A DNA stretch of 64,000 nucleotides from Shewanella profunda (GCF_023283765.1 NZ_JAKILG010000006.1:90856-154855), one strand, 5' to 3'; positions 34,620-43,769 are shown, counted from the first letter of the stretch. Translations and numbers: made by a program. The notes: generated by a model not told the origin, from the sequence alone.

Positions 34620-37600
34620 TTAGCTTTTAATGATGCCGACTTGCTCCCGATGCTGACCATTTTTGATATGGATTTCCATCTGAGGGTAGGCGAGTTCTAA
34701 ATTGTTTTCTTTCAGTTTCTTGGTAATACGTTTATGTAAATCATGGCGTAGAGGCCAGCGAGCCGACATTTCTTTAGCATAGGCGCGTACCTCATAGTCT
34801 TGTGTATGTTTACCAAAACCGGCGAACCAGACTTCTGGCTCAGGGCTAGGCAGTGCATCTTCGCACTCCTGTACCGCTTGATAGAGGGTAGCTTCCACTT
34901 TAGCGGGATCAGAATCCCGTGCTACCGACACGTATACAATAACCCGAGTAATAGGATCTGATAATGACCAGTTGATTAATTGCTCGGTAATAAATGCCTT
35001 GTTTGGAATGATAATTTCTTTCCTGTCCCAATCGATAATCGTGGTCGCGCGGATTTGGATTTTACTGACTGTTCCAGTCAGATCTCGGATAGTGACGGTA
35101 TCGCCAATCCGGACGGGTTTTTCAAATAAAATAATTAAACCCGAAATAAAGTTGGCAAAAATTTCTTGTAAACCAAAACCTAAACCGAGCGAGAGCGCCG
35201 CTATTAACCATTGCAGCTTGGACCATTCCATCCCCAGATTTGAAAAGCCAATCAATAACCCTAAAAAGACGACTAAATAGCGGCTTACTGTGGTAATCGC
35301 AAAACCTGTGCCGGGCGAAAGATCTAGCCGCTGGAGGAGCATTAGCTCCAGTAAGCCTGGCAGATTAGTCGCTACCATTAATGAAAAGCCGACAATAATT
35401 AACCCAAACATGAGGGATTTCATTGTAATAGGTAGTTGCTGTTCTAACCCATTGACACTTGTGTTGGTTGTCCACAGCGTTATGCCATCGAGAAAGGAAA
35501 ATAGAGCAGTATGGGTTTGGGTCCACAAGCCAATTAAACTGGCTAAAAAGGCCAGTAAAAGCAATGATCGGACAAGGCCCAATGATTGGCTCGAAATAGT
35601 TTCGAGGTCGACGACTGGTTCTTCATAGGTATCGATGCCGTCATTCGATAAATGGTGTGTTTCGTGTTTTTCTCTTTGGGCTAATCGTTCTGCACGTTTG
35701 GCTTTTGCGCGATCAAAAGCGATGCGTCTGCGCTCAATCAACATCCAGCGTTTGATAAGTTGATATAAGAGTAAGAAGCCTAAACCTAATACTAAGGAGA
35801 GTTGTAGTTGTAACAACATTTGGAAAGCGGTGAAGTAATAGCCTCTAAAGGCAAGACCAGCGCTGAACAATGGTACAACAATTAACAAAGTCCAAAGCAT
35901 TTTTTGGATGAGTTTTTTGTTTTTACCATCCTTCTTCGAATCGATGTTTTGGCGACTGAGAGCGAAAATATCTTTATATAATAAGAATAAAACAATACAA
36001 AAAAGAATAAATGCCCCACGTCCTATGCTATTACGCACCAAGGATGCATCAAGTACTTCAGTAAACCCCATTAAACCAAGCAGCGGACTGACCACTAATA
36101 CAAAATGTTTTAGTCTAAATTGACCCGCTTGAATAAGTTTAGAAGGGCGTTTGAAGTGACCAACAAGTACCCCTTTATCGAGCGCTAAAATGAAAATTAA
36201 GCGATACAGTAAGTAAACTGATCCAATAACTAAAATTCCCATACCGACTGCCTGCACGAAGTTGCGTTCGGACTGATAAAAAATCAACCCAGCAATAATA
36301 ACGGGCAATGGCTTTATCAAGGCGTAACAAACACTACAGATAAGCGCTTTTAGGGTATAAATAAACTTATCTTGAGTTACATTGCCGACATAAGTGGTGT
36401 AGTGCGTCAGTAGACGATTGAACTTGGGTGTAATTAAATCTTGGGTCACTAAACACAGTACCAATAATATGATCCACCAGGACCAATAATCGTTCTGTTC
36501 TTGCCAAGCTTTAGGCAGTTGTTTCCATTGTGCTTCTTGGGCTAGCCAGATCGTGCTGCGTTGTATATCGGTAAACCATAACTTATTGATGCTAGCCGCA
36601 TTAGGAACCCAAAATAAATGCTCGTTAAGGGTATTTTTTAGGGTGAGATGTTGTTGACTAAGTTGCTGATAATTAACTTTAAGTTTACCTAGCTCACTTA
36701 AATATTGATCATAACTCTGCATCAACTGCACAATAAGCGCTTGTTGGGAGGTTAACAGCTTAATTTGGCCGTCATTATACAGTCCTGGTTGTTCTAATTC
36801 TTGATCATTGAGGGCTTGTTGCTGCTCTAAATGGTATCTGTCTAAGCGCGCATCGGCTATCAAGGTTTGTAGCTTTTCGTGGTTTGGAGGCTTAGGCAGC
36901 GATTGCAACATTTGCAAAAAACGTTCCCCAAAGGCCGAGTTCATTTTTACCCAAGTAATTTGTTCTTGAATATTTGCTAGCTGCTTAGCCTGAGACTGAT
37001 ATTGGATTTCAGCTTGTTCCTGCTGCTCAACTACATTGTTGATTTGTAAGGTTAAGGTTTGTAGTTTTTGACCGTAGATTTGATTTGTATCGGCAATATT
37101 ACGCGTAACCGGATCTAACACATTGTTATCCGTATCCACTAGGTTTTTAGCCAGAGTGGCATCGGTTTGCTGTTGGCGCTGCTTATTAATCGCCTTGTTG
37201 ATCGCTTCGATCAGCGCTTCTTGCTGGATCAATTGTTGGCGTACTAACTGCAGTTGCAGTTGGGCTAACTCGATACGCTTTTGGCTACTGGCAAGCTCAG
37301 CTTCATTGGTTGCAAGGCTTTGTTCGAAGAAGAGTCGTTGAGTTTGTTGTAACTCTCCCGAAGGGGTATCTAAGGGCGCTAACTCGGTTTTTTTATTTTG
37401 CACCACATTTTGTCTTGCTGTTGCAATCACCGAGGGTAAAAGATTGTGGCGCTGCAGCAATGCATTAACTTGATTACCTAATGCGGCTTCGCTTTCTTTG
37501 AGTTCAGAAAGGCGTGAATAAGCGATTGATGCTTGTTGGCTAAGATCGGTGTTTCTTTTGAGTTTTAACGTTTTTGAGGCTTCTTTTAACCTTTGGTTAA

Positions 37601-37826
37601 TCTCTTTTTTATGATCTTCAAAGTCGAGTTGTGCCTGTTGAAAACTGGCCGCATTGGCTGCCAGTTTATCTATGTTGTTCTTTAATTCGGTAATTTGTTG
37701 ATCAATGCCAGCGGTTTGTTGCTGATTTTTATTATTTAGTCCAAGACGTTTATCCAACTGTAGGGGAGAGTTGGCAAGGGTAGAGAATGAGAAAAAAACA
37801 ATAATGAACAATAAAATACGTGACAT
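34620..37826 (-). CDS. mscM: large MscS-type mechanosensitive channel (MscM/MscK family)
   Basis: The product is 1068 residues, close to E. coli MscM (YjeP) and MscK. A signal sequence (first about 18 residues) is followed by a long periplasmic coiled coil rich in Gln and Leu (about 30-440), then some ten membrane helices and the C-terminal MscS core (pore helix region ALSLGLGFGLQEIFANFISG, then FEKPVRIGDTVTIRDLTGTV). It opens under membrane tension to release solutes in osmotic downshock. Position downstream of psd, as in E. coli rsgA-psd-mscM, supports MscM over MscK. A DMT transporter gene lies between psd and this gene. Confidence 0.88.
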   Translation of the reverse strand: MSRILLFIIVFFSFSTLANSPLQLDKRLGLNNKNQQQTAGIDQQITELKNNIDKLAANAASFQQAQLDFEDHKKEINQRLKEASKTLKLKRNTDLSQQASIAYSRLSELKESEAALGNQVNALLQRHNLLPSVIATARQNVVQNKKTELAPLDTPSGELQQTQRLFFEQSLATNEAELASSQKRIELAQLQLQLVRQQLIQQEALIEAINKAINKQRQQQTDATLAKNLVDTDNNVLDPVTRNIADTNQIYGQKLQTLTLQINNVVEQQEQAEIQYQSQAKQLANIQEQITWVKMNSAFGERFLQMLQSLPKPPNHEKLQTLIADARLDRYHLEQQQALNDQELEQPGLYNDGQIKLLTSQQALIVQLMQSYDQYLSELGKLKVNYQQLSQQHLTLKNTLNEHLFWVPNAASINKLWFTDIQRSTIWLAQEAQWKQLPKAWQEQNDYWSWWIILLVLCLVTQDLITPKFNRLLTHYTTYVGNVTQDKFIYTLKALICSVCYALIKPLPVIIAGLIFYQSERNFVQAVGMGILVIGSVYLLYRLIFILALDKGVLVGHFKRPSKLIQAGQFRLKHFVLVVSPLLGLMGFTEVLDASLVRNSIGRGAFILFCIVLFLLYKDIFALSRQNIDSKKDGKNKKLIQKMLWTLLIVVPLFSAGLAFRGYYFTAFQMLLQLQLSLVLGLGFLLLYQLIKRWMLIERRRIAFDRAKAKRAERLAQREKHETHHLSNDGIDTYEEPVVDLETISSQSLGLVRSLLLLAFLASLIGLWTQTHTALFSFLDGITLWTTNTSVNGLEQQLPITMKSLMFGLIIVGFSLMVATNLPGLLELMLLQRLDLSPGTGFAITTVSRYLVVFLGLLIGFSNLGMEWSKLQWLIAALSLGLGFGLQEIFANFISGLIILFEKPVRIGDTVTIRDLTGTVSKIQIRATTIIDWDRKEIIIPNKAFITEQLINWSLSDPITRVIVYVSVARDSDPAKVEATLYQAVQECEDALPSPEPEVWFAGFGKHTQDYEVRAYAKEMSARWPLRHDLHKRITKKLKENNLELAYPQMEIHIKNGQHREQVGIIKS

Positions 37827-37894
37827 ATAGACAGAAATACTTAGGGAAAAAAGACGCCATCATCTTAGCCAAAATAGGGCTAGATTGGTATGTT

Positions 37895-38779
37895 TCAGAT
37901 ACTCTTTTTTCGCCTTTGCGACTGATGGGATTGATGGGTTTCAAAGATGGCGGTAGCGACTATGATAGTCCCGCCAATGAGGGTGTTGAGATTTAAGGTT
38001 TCACCTAAAATAATCAGCGCCAGCATCGCACCATAAAAAGGCTGTAGACACGAGACTAGTCCAACGGTTTTTGCACTTAATTGTCTTAGGGCTGAAGTAA
38101 ATAGTGCATGTGGCGCCGCGGTAAATACTATGCCAAGTAGAATGATTAATCCCCATACTTCCAAGGAGATGCTATTAAGTTGTGTTTCATGCCAAGGCAT
38201 AAGAAACACAGCCGCCACTAAGGTTTGGTAAAACATAGCATGTGGGCCGCTGTACTGAGTAAAGTAGCGTTTTTGCAGCAGATTTCGGGCGGTAAATAAC
38301 ATGGCAGAGAGAATACCAATGGCGATGCCTAAGGTGGTGTCATTGCCAAGGTTTGCCTCCGGGATCAGTAATATCACCCCAATAAAAACTAAAATTCCGC
38401 TTATCATATCGAGTAATTTGATTTTATTGCCTGTCAACAGGGGTTCGGCAATGACAGTCATCACGGGATAGGTGAAAAATGCAATCATGCCAATAGCAAC
38501 GGAGGAGAGCTGCATGGCCGCAAAGTAAGTAACCCAATGGAGACTGACAATAACGCCAAGTGCGATAGCAATGAGGTAATCTTGTTTGCTTGCTAAGCCT
38601 AGCGACTTACGACTGAATTTAACCAATAAAGCTAAAACAACTGTGGCTACGATACAGCGCAAAAAAGTGATATCAAGGGCGCTTAATGGGATCAACTTAG
38701 AAAACAAAGCTGTGCCACCAAACATCAGCACAGCTAAGTGTAATTCAATTAATCCTGAAGGTTTAGATGTTGAAGCCAA
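37895..38779 (-). CDS. DMT-superfamily (EamA) permease
   Basis: The product is 294 residues with ten predicted membrane helices in two EamA repeats (about 5-140 and 148-285). The second repeat ends with the conserved PFYGAMLALIILGE...LIGGTIIVATAIFE. Members export amino acids or other small metabolites; the substrate cannot be deduced. The gene starts six bases after the stop of psd, so it is in the same transcription unit. Its presence interrupts the psd-mscM pairing known in E. coli. Confidence 0.88.
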   Translation of the reverse strand: MASTSKPSGLIELHLAVLMFGGTALFSKLIPLSALDITFLRCIVATVVLALLVKFSRKSLGLASKQDYLIAIALGVIVSLHWVTYFAAMQLSSVAIGMIAFFTYPVMTVIAEPLLTGNKIKLLDMISGILVFIGVILLIPEANLGNDTTLGIAIGILSAMLFTARNLLQKRYFTQYSGPHAMFYQTLVAAVFLMPWHETQLNSISLEVWGLIILLGIVFTAAPHALFTSALRQLSAKTVGLVSCLQPFYGAMLALIILGETLNLNTLIGGTIIVATAIFETHQSHQSQRRKKSI

Positions 38780-38785
38780 GAAAGA

Positions 38786-39664
38786 TTAGTCCGCTTGCTT
38801 AACATGATTAAGATTTGCAAAGGCCTGTCCCATACGTGTTATTGCTTCGGCTTCAACTCCTTCGGCGAAGGTATCGATAGCGTCTTTTGCAAATAACATT
38901 ACCACAGTACTGCCTAACTTGAATCGACCCATTTCATCCCCCTTGTCTAAGGTGATGGCATCAGGGCCAACTGTGGGATATTCCCAAGTAAAGACTTGCT
39001 TACCTGTCGGAGGCGTGACTGTGCCGGCCCATACGGTTTCAATACTGGCAACTATGGTGGCACCGACTAATACCATGGCTAATGGACCCTGTGCGGTTTC
39101 AAAAATCGCGACCACACGTTCGTTACGAGCAAAAAGGCCGGGTACGTGTCTGGCGGTTAGCGGGTTAACCGAAAATAACTCACCGGGAACGTAGGTCATT
39201 TTTGATAATGTACCTTTTATCGGCATATGGATGCGGTGATAATCCTTCGGTGCTAGGTAAATTGTCGCAAAATCGCCATCTTCAAAACGTTTAGCGTCTT
39301 GGGCTTGATCGCCGAGTAAAGTCAGTGATGAGTAATGGTGACCTTTGGCTTGGAAGATACGACCGTCTTTTATTGGGCCGAGTTGGCTGACTGCACCATC
39401 AACCGGATGCACCATAATATTGGCATCTTGGTTTATCGGACGAATACCTGGTTTTAATGCACGGGTAAAAAAGTCGTTAAAGCTTTTATAGGCCTGCGGC
39501 TCGCTGTGCGCCGCTTCGCTCATGTCGATTTTATACTGTTTGATAAACCATTTAATGGCGGCGGTTGTTAATGCGCCAGCTTTGGCCGCAGCCAGTTTGC
39601 CAACTAAACGTGACAATAAATGTTTTGGCAGCATGTACTGCAGGGCAATTTTGACTTTATCCAA
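38786..39664 (-). CDS. psd: phosphatidylserine decarboxylase proenzyme
   Basis: The product is 292 residues. The self-cleavage motif is LGST at residues 250-253; S252 becomes the pyruvoyl group of the alpha chain. Other conserved parts are visible, such as [11 protein letters not shown] and YHRIHMPI. It makes phosphatidylethanolamine at the inner membrane. The gene lies 67 bases downstream of rsgA and six bases upstream of the DMT permease gene, on the same strand. Confidence 0.97.
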   Translation of the reverse strand: MDKVKIALQYMLPKHLLSRLVGKLAAAKAGALTTAAIKWFIKQYKIDMSEAAHSEPQAYKSFNDFFTRALKPGIRPINQDANIMVHPVDGAVSQLGPIKDGRIFQAKGHHYSSLTLLGDQAQDAKRFEDGDFATIYLAPKDYHRIHMPIKGTLSKMTYVPGELFSVNPLTARHVPGLFARNERVVAIFETAQGPLAMVLVGATIVASIETVWAGTVTPPTGKQVFTWEYPTVGPDAITLDKGDEMGRFKLGSTVVMLFAKDAIDTFAEGVEAEAITRMGQAFANLNHVKQAD

Positions 39665-39731
39665 TTTTAATTCCTTTTCTTACCTTTCTGCTCAAGTTTT
39701 ACTGAGACCATTGTTATTTATCAATAAGTCG

Positions 39732-40796
39732 TTATTCATCGGTGGCCGCACGGAACTGCCGAGCATGGCGTTGTTCATCAAGACTGGCGATAATGCGATG
39801 GTAATTGTTGAAGCGATCTTCACTAATTTTACCTTCATCAACTGCGACTTTTAATGCACAACCTGGGTCGTCACCGTGTTTGCAGTCGCGGAATTTACAG
39901 CCACCTAGAAACTCACGGAATTCAATAAAACACCAACCTACTCGCTGTGCGGGTAAGTGCCAAAGAGCAAATTCGCGCACGCCAGGTGAGTCAATTAAAT
40001 CGCCCCCGCTGGCTAAATGTAGCAATTTAGCTGTGGTGGTTGTGTGTTGCCCTAGGCCTGAGTTATCAGAGACATCGCCCACTAATAAATCTGCATCAGG
40101 TAGTAGCGCGTTGATTATCGAAGATTTCCCTACACCAGATTGTCCGGCAAATACACTGACTTTGTCTTTAAGCAAACCTTTGATGGTATCTATACCTTCA
40201 CCTAACTTGCTACTGACTTTATACACAGGATAACCAATGTTCTGATAGCGTTTAAGTGCGGCTTCGATTGCTGGTGCTTCTTCAGGGTTTAATAGGTCAA
40301 TTTTATTTAAAATAATGATAGGTGGAATATTGGTATCTTCGGCGGCGACTAAATAGCGGTCGATAATTTGGGTGGTAAAACTGGGTAAAACTGAAGATAC
40401 AATCAAGATTTGATCGATATTCGAAGCGATAATTTTTACGCCATCGTATAAATCTGGACGCGTAAGTGAAGATCGTCTTGGGTGCACGGCTTCAACGATA
40501 CCGGCAATACCACTATTCGCTTGGCTCTCAATGGCTAAGCGTACGACGACCTTATCACCTGTGACTAAGCTATTAATAGTTCGACGAATGTTACATCGTA
40601 CTATTTGGCCGTCTTCGGTTTCAATATCGGCATGTTGGCCAAAACGGGAAATCACAGTACCGGGTTGTTCGGCATCGAGTGAACTATCCTGTAACTCTGG
40701 CGTATTTTTTTCGCCGCTGTCACGATTGAGTCGCTTCTCGTGATTAGCACGCATACGGCGTAATTGACCTTGGCTTAGGGGTTTCTTTTTACTCAC
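39732..40796 (-). CDS. rsgA: small ribosomal subunit biogenesis GTPase RsgA
   Basis: The product is 354 residues. An OB-fold domain (about 40-110) is followed by a circularly permuted GTPase domain: the G4 motif NKID comes before the P-loop GQSGVGKSS, then DSPG. The zinc knuckle C-x4-C-x-H-x5-C is seen as CKFRDCKHGDDPGC. RsgA checks the decoding centre during late 30S maturation. It is divergent from orn across 112 bases, and with psd and the mscM-like gene keeps the E. coli order. Confidence 0.97.
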   Translation of the reverse strand: MSKKKPLSQGQLRRMRANHEKRLNRDSGEKNTPELQDSSLDAEQPGTVISRFGQHADIETEDGQIVRCNIRRTINSLVTGDKVVVRLAIESQANSGIAGIVEAVHPRRSSLTRPDLYDGVKIIASNIDQILIVSSVLPSFTTQIIDRYLVAAEDTNIPPIIILNKIDLLNPEEAPAIEAALKRYQNIGYPVYKVSSKLGEGIDTIKGLLKDKVSVFAGQSGVGKSSIINALLPDADLLVGDVSDNSGLGQHTTTTAKLLHLASGGDLIDSPGVREFALWHLPAQRVGWCFIEFREFLGGCKFRDCKHGDDPGCALKVAVDEGKISEDRFNNYHRIIASLDEQRHARQFRAATDE

Positions 40797-40908
40797 TGAT
40801 TCGTCTTCGTCAATTAGATGATTTTTTGTGTTGGAAAAAAGCAGTATGATACACGCTCTTGAATAAAAAAGCCTGAATTTAGGCTAACTGACATGATAAG
40901 GCTGATTT

Positions 40909-41454
40909 ATGACGGCGGATGTAAATAATCTCATTTGGATCGATCTAGAAATGACTGGGTTAGAACCCGATGTCGACAGAATCATTGAAATTGCCACTCT
41001 AGTGACGGATCAAGAACTCAATATCATAGGTCAGGGCCCCGTGATAGCCATTCATCAGCCAGATGAAGTGCTTGCAGGAATGGATGATTGGAATCAAAAG
41101 CACCATGGTGAGTCTGGGTTGATTGATCGCGTTCGAGCCAGTCAAGATAATGAAGCACAAGCTGTGGCGAAGACGATTGCTTTTTTAGAGCAATATGTAC
41201 CTAAAGGCGCTTCACCTATGTGTGGTAATAGTATTGGCCAAGACCGACGTTTCCTAAATCGTTATATGCGTGAACTAGAGGATTATTTCCATTATCGCAA
41301 TCTTGACGTGAGTACAGTAAAAGAGCTGGTCAAGCGCTGGAGCCCAGAAACCATGGAGGGGTTTAAAAAGCAAAACACCCACCAAGCACTGCAAGATATT
41401 CAAGAATCGATCGCCGAATTACAGTATTACCGCAACAAAGTATTTAAAATTTGA
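40909..41454 (+). CDS. orn: oligoribonuclease
   Basis: The product is 181 residues. It is a DEDDh exonuclease: [10 protein letters not shown] carries the first D and E, the second D is in the [11 protein letters not shown] stretch, and the H and last D are in THQALQDI. It degrades 2-5 nucleotide RNAs and pGpG, the end product of cyclic di-GMP turnover, so it matters to the cyclase pathway in this window. It is divergent from rsgA and followed by the tRNA-Gly array, exactly as in E. coli. Confidence 0.97.
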   Translation: MTADVNNLIWIDLEMTGLEPDVDRIIEIATLVTDQELNIIGQGPVIAIHQPDEVLAGMDDWNQKHHGESGLIDRVRASQDNEAQAVAKTIAFLEQYVPKGASPMCGNSIGQDRRFLNRYMRELEDYFHYRNLDVSTVKELVKRWSPETMEGFKKQNTHQALQDIQESIAELQYYRNKVFKI

Positions 41455-41484
41455 CCGATCAGCAGATAAATCTGTAAGAAGGGG

Positions 41485-41512
41485 TTGCAGCCGCATGAAT
41501 TTTTCATATAAT
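41485..41512 (+). promoter_or_regulatory. promoter of the tRNA-Gly array
   Basis: TTGCAG (-35, 41485-41490) and TATAAT (-10, 41507-41512) are separated by 16 bases and followed by the GC-rich discriminator GCGGCC, typical of stringently controlled stable RNA promoters. It lies 53 bases before the first tRNA. Confidence 0.8.
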
Positions 41513-41565
41513 GCGGCCTCAACTTTTTGATGCAAACAGAGATGTTCTGGTCATTTAGATTGAAT

Positions 41566-41641
41566 GCGACATTAGCTCAGTTGGTAGAGCGATACCTTGC
41601 CAAGGTATAGGTCATCGGTTCGAACCCGATATGTCGCTCCA
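41566..41641 (+). tRNA. tRNA-Gly(GCC), copy 1
   Basis: A 76-base cloverleaf including encoded CCA. The acceptor stem is GCGACAT/ATGTCGC, the anticodon loop TTGCCAA has anticodon GCC, and the T loop is TTCGAAC. First member of a tandem array downstream of orn, as glyVXY in E. coli. Confidence 0.97.
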
Positions 41642-41675
41642 AATTCAAGACTATCAGAGTCTTAAAATGTGAAAT

Positions 41676-41776
41676 GCGACATTAGCTCAGTTGTGGTTTT
41701 GATATGGCGATACCTTTCTTTTTCAAGGTATAGGTCATCTGTTCGAACCGCTCTTGATTAAAATCATGTCGCTCCA
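41676..41776 (+). pseudogene. tRNA-Gly-like copy with three insertions (type B, copy 1)
   Basis: 101 bases. Both acceptor arms (GCGACAT and ATGTCGC) and the terminal TCCA are kept, but the D loop is enlarged (TGGTTTTGATA), the anticodon loop is replaced by a longer pyrimidine run between ATACCTT and AAGGTAT, and the T arm carries a 12-base insertion that can itself fold (TGATT-AA-AATCA). It has no usable glycine anticodon. A decayed tRNA or a tRNA-like RNA. Confidence 0.75.
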
Positions 41777-41818
41777 AATTAAAACTTAGTGATTCACCAA
41801 ATCATTAATACAGATTAC

Positions 41819-41890
41819 GCGACATTAGCTCAGTTGATAAAGGTTGATAGGCGATACCTTTGTGAATGTTGAAGGCAAATGTGACAGCGA
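41819..41890 (+). pseudogene. truncated tRNA-Gly-like copy (type C, copy 1)
   Basis: It begins like the tRNA (GCGACATTAGCTCAGTTG), carries an enlarged D loop, keeps GCGATACCTT, and then diverges completely; the T arm and the 3' acceptor strand are lost. No cloverleaf can form. Confidence 0.7.
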
Positions 41891-41897
41891 TAATTAT

Positions 41898-41973
41898 GCG
41901 ACATTAGCTCAGTTGGTAGAGCGATACCTTGCCAAGGTATAGGTCATCGGTTCGAACCCGATATGTCGCTCCA
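41898..41973 (+). tRNA. tRNA-Gly(GCC), copy 2
   Basis: Identical to copy 1, exactly 332 bases downstream of it. Anticodon GCC, encoded CCA. Confidence 0.97.
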
Positions 41974-42007
41974 AATTCAAGACTATCACAGTCTTAAAAT
42001 GTGAAAT

Positions 42008-42108
42008 GCGACATTAGCTCAGTTGTGGTTTTGATATGACGATACCTTTCTTTTTCAAGATATAGGTCATCGGTTCGAACCGCTCTTGATTAAAATCATG
42101 TCGCTCCA
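42008..42108 (+). pseudogene. tRNA-Gly-like copy with three insertions (type B, copy 2)
   Basis: 101 bases, nearly identical to the first type B copy, with the same three insertions and both acceptor arms kept. The few differences include ATGACG for ATGGCG and CGGTTCG for CTGTTCG. Confidence 0.75.
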
Positions 42109-42150
42109 AATTAAAACTTAATGATTTACCAAGTCATTAATACAAATTAT

Positions 42151-42222
42151 GCGACATTAGCTCAGTTGATAAAGGTTGATAGGCGATACCTTTGTGAATG
42201 TTGAAGGCAAATGTGACAGCGA
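42151..42222 (+). pseudogene. truncated tRNA-Gly-like copy (type C, copy 2)
   Basis: Essentially identical to the first type C copy, 332 bases downstream of it, and likewise lacks the T arm and the 3' acceptor strand. Confidence 0.7.
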
Positions 42223-42229
42223 TAATTAT

Positions 42230-42305
42230 GCGACATTAGCTCAGTTGGTAGAGCGATACCTTGCCAAGGTATAGGTCATCGGTTCGAACCCGATATGTCG
42301 CTCCA
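42230..42305 (+). tRNA. tRNA-Gly(GCC), copy 3
   Basis: Identical to copies 1 and 2 and again 332 bases after the previous intact copy. It is followed by the spacer that normally follows a type B copy, which marks a recombination junction. Confidence 0.97.
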
Positions 42306-42347
42306 AATTAAAACTTAGTGATTCATCAAATCATTAATACAGATTAC

Positions 42348-42423
42348 GCGACATTAGCTCAGTTGGTAGAGCGATACCTTGCCAAGGTATAGGTCATCGG
42401 TTCGAACCCGATATGTCGCTCCA
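42348..42423 (+). tRNA. tRNA-Gly(GCC), copy 4
   Basis: Identical intact tRNA with GCC anticodon and encoded CCA. It stands where a type C copy would be expected in the repeat order. Confidence 0.97.
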
Positions 42424-42429
42424 AATTAT

Positions 42430-42530
42430 GCGATATTAGCTCATTTGCGCTCTTAATATGGCGATACCTTTCTTTTTCAAGGTATAGGTCATCGGTTCGA
42501 ACTGCTCTTGATTAAAATCATATCGCTACG
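42430..42530 (+). pseudogene. divergent tRNA-Gly-like copy (type B, copy 3)
   Basis: 101 bases with the type B insertions, but the acceptor stem has become GCGATAT/ATATCGC: the C-to-T change on one strand is matched by G-to-A on the other, so pairing is kept. The 3' end reads TACG rather than TCCA. Confidence 0.65.
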
Positions 42531-43018
42531 ATTTCCCAAATAGTCCTCTCTATTGTTTCATTTATACCAGTCTTGATTAAGTACCGTCTGCTGCAAACTC
42601 TCAATTCAGCCCCAACTTCCTAAAAACAATCCAACTTCCCTCTTAGACTCACCATTCGCCAGCAAAGGCTCTCCAAAGTCTATCGAGCTTGCCTGAACGC
42701 AAAATGTCCATTTAGCACTAGAGGTTCAGTGATGTGTTTTAATACCAATAGTATTTTGGCTATGCAGACACAGTTAATGTGAACATAGCCAATGTGATTG
42801 GTATAAGATCTCTTTTGGTTTTTCTATCTTATACAAACAGTGTGATAGGATTTAGGTGCGTGATCTGCACCTTGTTTATTCAAGTTTTCCTAAATTAGAT
42901 GGATATGAGAAAGATAAACTATGACCTTGTTCAAATAATCGTAATGCGTTTACTTACATAATGAACCCAGACAAAGTTAATAGTGCCAAGTTGTTGGCCT
43001 GACAGTGGAGTGTTTTAT
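42531..43018. other. intergenic region after the tRNA array
   Basis: No gene is supported. It contains the hairpin repeat at 42742-42804 and the ribosome site of the gene at 43019. In E. coli this position holds queG, which is not present here. Confidence 0.6.
42742..42804. repeat. imperfect palindromic intergenic repeat
   Basis: ATACCAAT (42742-42749) and TTGGCTATG (42756-42764) pair with CATAGCCAA (42784-42792) and ATTGGTAT (42797-42804), giving a two-part stem. An ATACCAAT motif also occurs near 19754 in another intergenic region, which hints at a dispersed short repeat. Confidence 0.55.
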
Positions 43019-43474
43019 ATGCGTATTCAACAATTACGTGATCTACTTGAGTATGTGGCAAATTGCCGCTTAGATATGGCGCAACTCTATGGTCGTCTTA
43101 TCAATCAAGCCGATTCGGCTCGTGTGAAAATGATGTTGGAGTATTTTGAATCGCATCAAAAAACTATGGCTGAGAAACTGCGCGATTACATGGACGATGC
43201 ACCACATCGTATTCTTGATACTTGGTATAAAGACTTTACCTTTGAAGACTTTACTAAGCATTGCCAAGATACTATGTTGCCTGCAAATATGAATGAAGAC
43301 GATGTGCTCAATTTACACTTAGACTTAGAAAATCGCCTGATAGGCTTGTTAGAAAAAACACTTAACTCAACCACGGCGGAAGATGCGCGTAATGCGTTAG
43401 CGAATTTGATCCGGGTGGAAAAAACGCAACAGCAACGCCTAGTGCATAGCACTATTCGGATGGATGATATCTAA
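43019..43474 (+). CDS. small all-helical protein, function unknown
   Basis: The product is 151 residues from the ATG at 43019, with GGAG eight bases upstream; the open frame extends further back without a better start. It is rich in helix-forming residues, with four likely amphipathic helices and E/H pairs (YFESHQ, LDLENR, RVEKTQQQRLVH) reminiscent of ferritin-like four-helix bundles, though a full di-iron motif set is not evident. There are no membrane segments. A terminator follows, so it is probably monocistronic. I do not recognise the family. Confidence 0.7.
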   Translation: MRIQQLRDLLEYVANCRLDMAQLYGRLINQADSARVKMMLEYFESHQKTMAEKLRDYMDDAPHRILDTWYKDFTFEDFTKHCQDTMLPANMNEDDVLNLHLDLENRLIGLLEKTLNSTTAEDARNALANLIRVEKTQQQRLVHSTIRMDDI

Positions 43475-43499
43475 ATCTCCTGTATTGCCATTCACTTTA

Positions 43500-43528
43500 C
43501 AAAGCCAGCATAGTGCTGGCTTTGTTGT
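43500..43528 (+). terminator. rho-independent terminator
   Basis: CAAAGCCAGCA (43500-43510) pairs with TGCTGGCTTTG (43514-43524) around loop TAG, followed by TTGT. It is 26 bases past the stop of the helical-protein gene. Confidence 0.75.
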
Positions 43529-43769
43529 CTCTATAGGCATCTCAAATTCGTGGATTGTGGGACTTTAAGCGCATTTTTGCGTATCAACTGATTTACGTCA
43601 TGATTTTAGAGAGCGAATTTTGTTACTTTCCTGAACTATCGGTTGATTTTAACTTCGACTTCCTCAATTGGGGATATCAGATTGATAGGTTGTAATCATT
43701 TAAGGGCCTGATGGCAAATTTATAGTGTCTCACCTTGAAATTCATTTTTAATAGCGCAGGAGATCCTCT

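Noticed and set aside
36120..37826. separate gene for the coiled-coil N-terminal part of the mechanosensitive channel
   Set aside because: The frame is continuous through the membrane region, and MscM/MscK proteins normally carry this long periplasmic coiled coil.
41566..42530. CRISPR array, because of regularly spaced repeats
   Set aside because: Repeat units are tRNA-Gly genes and tRNA-like copies; the spacers are themselves repeated and not unique.
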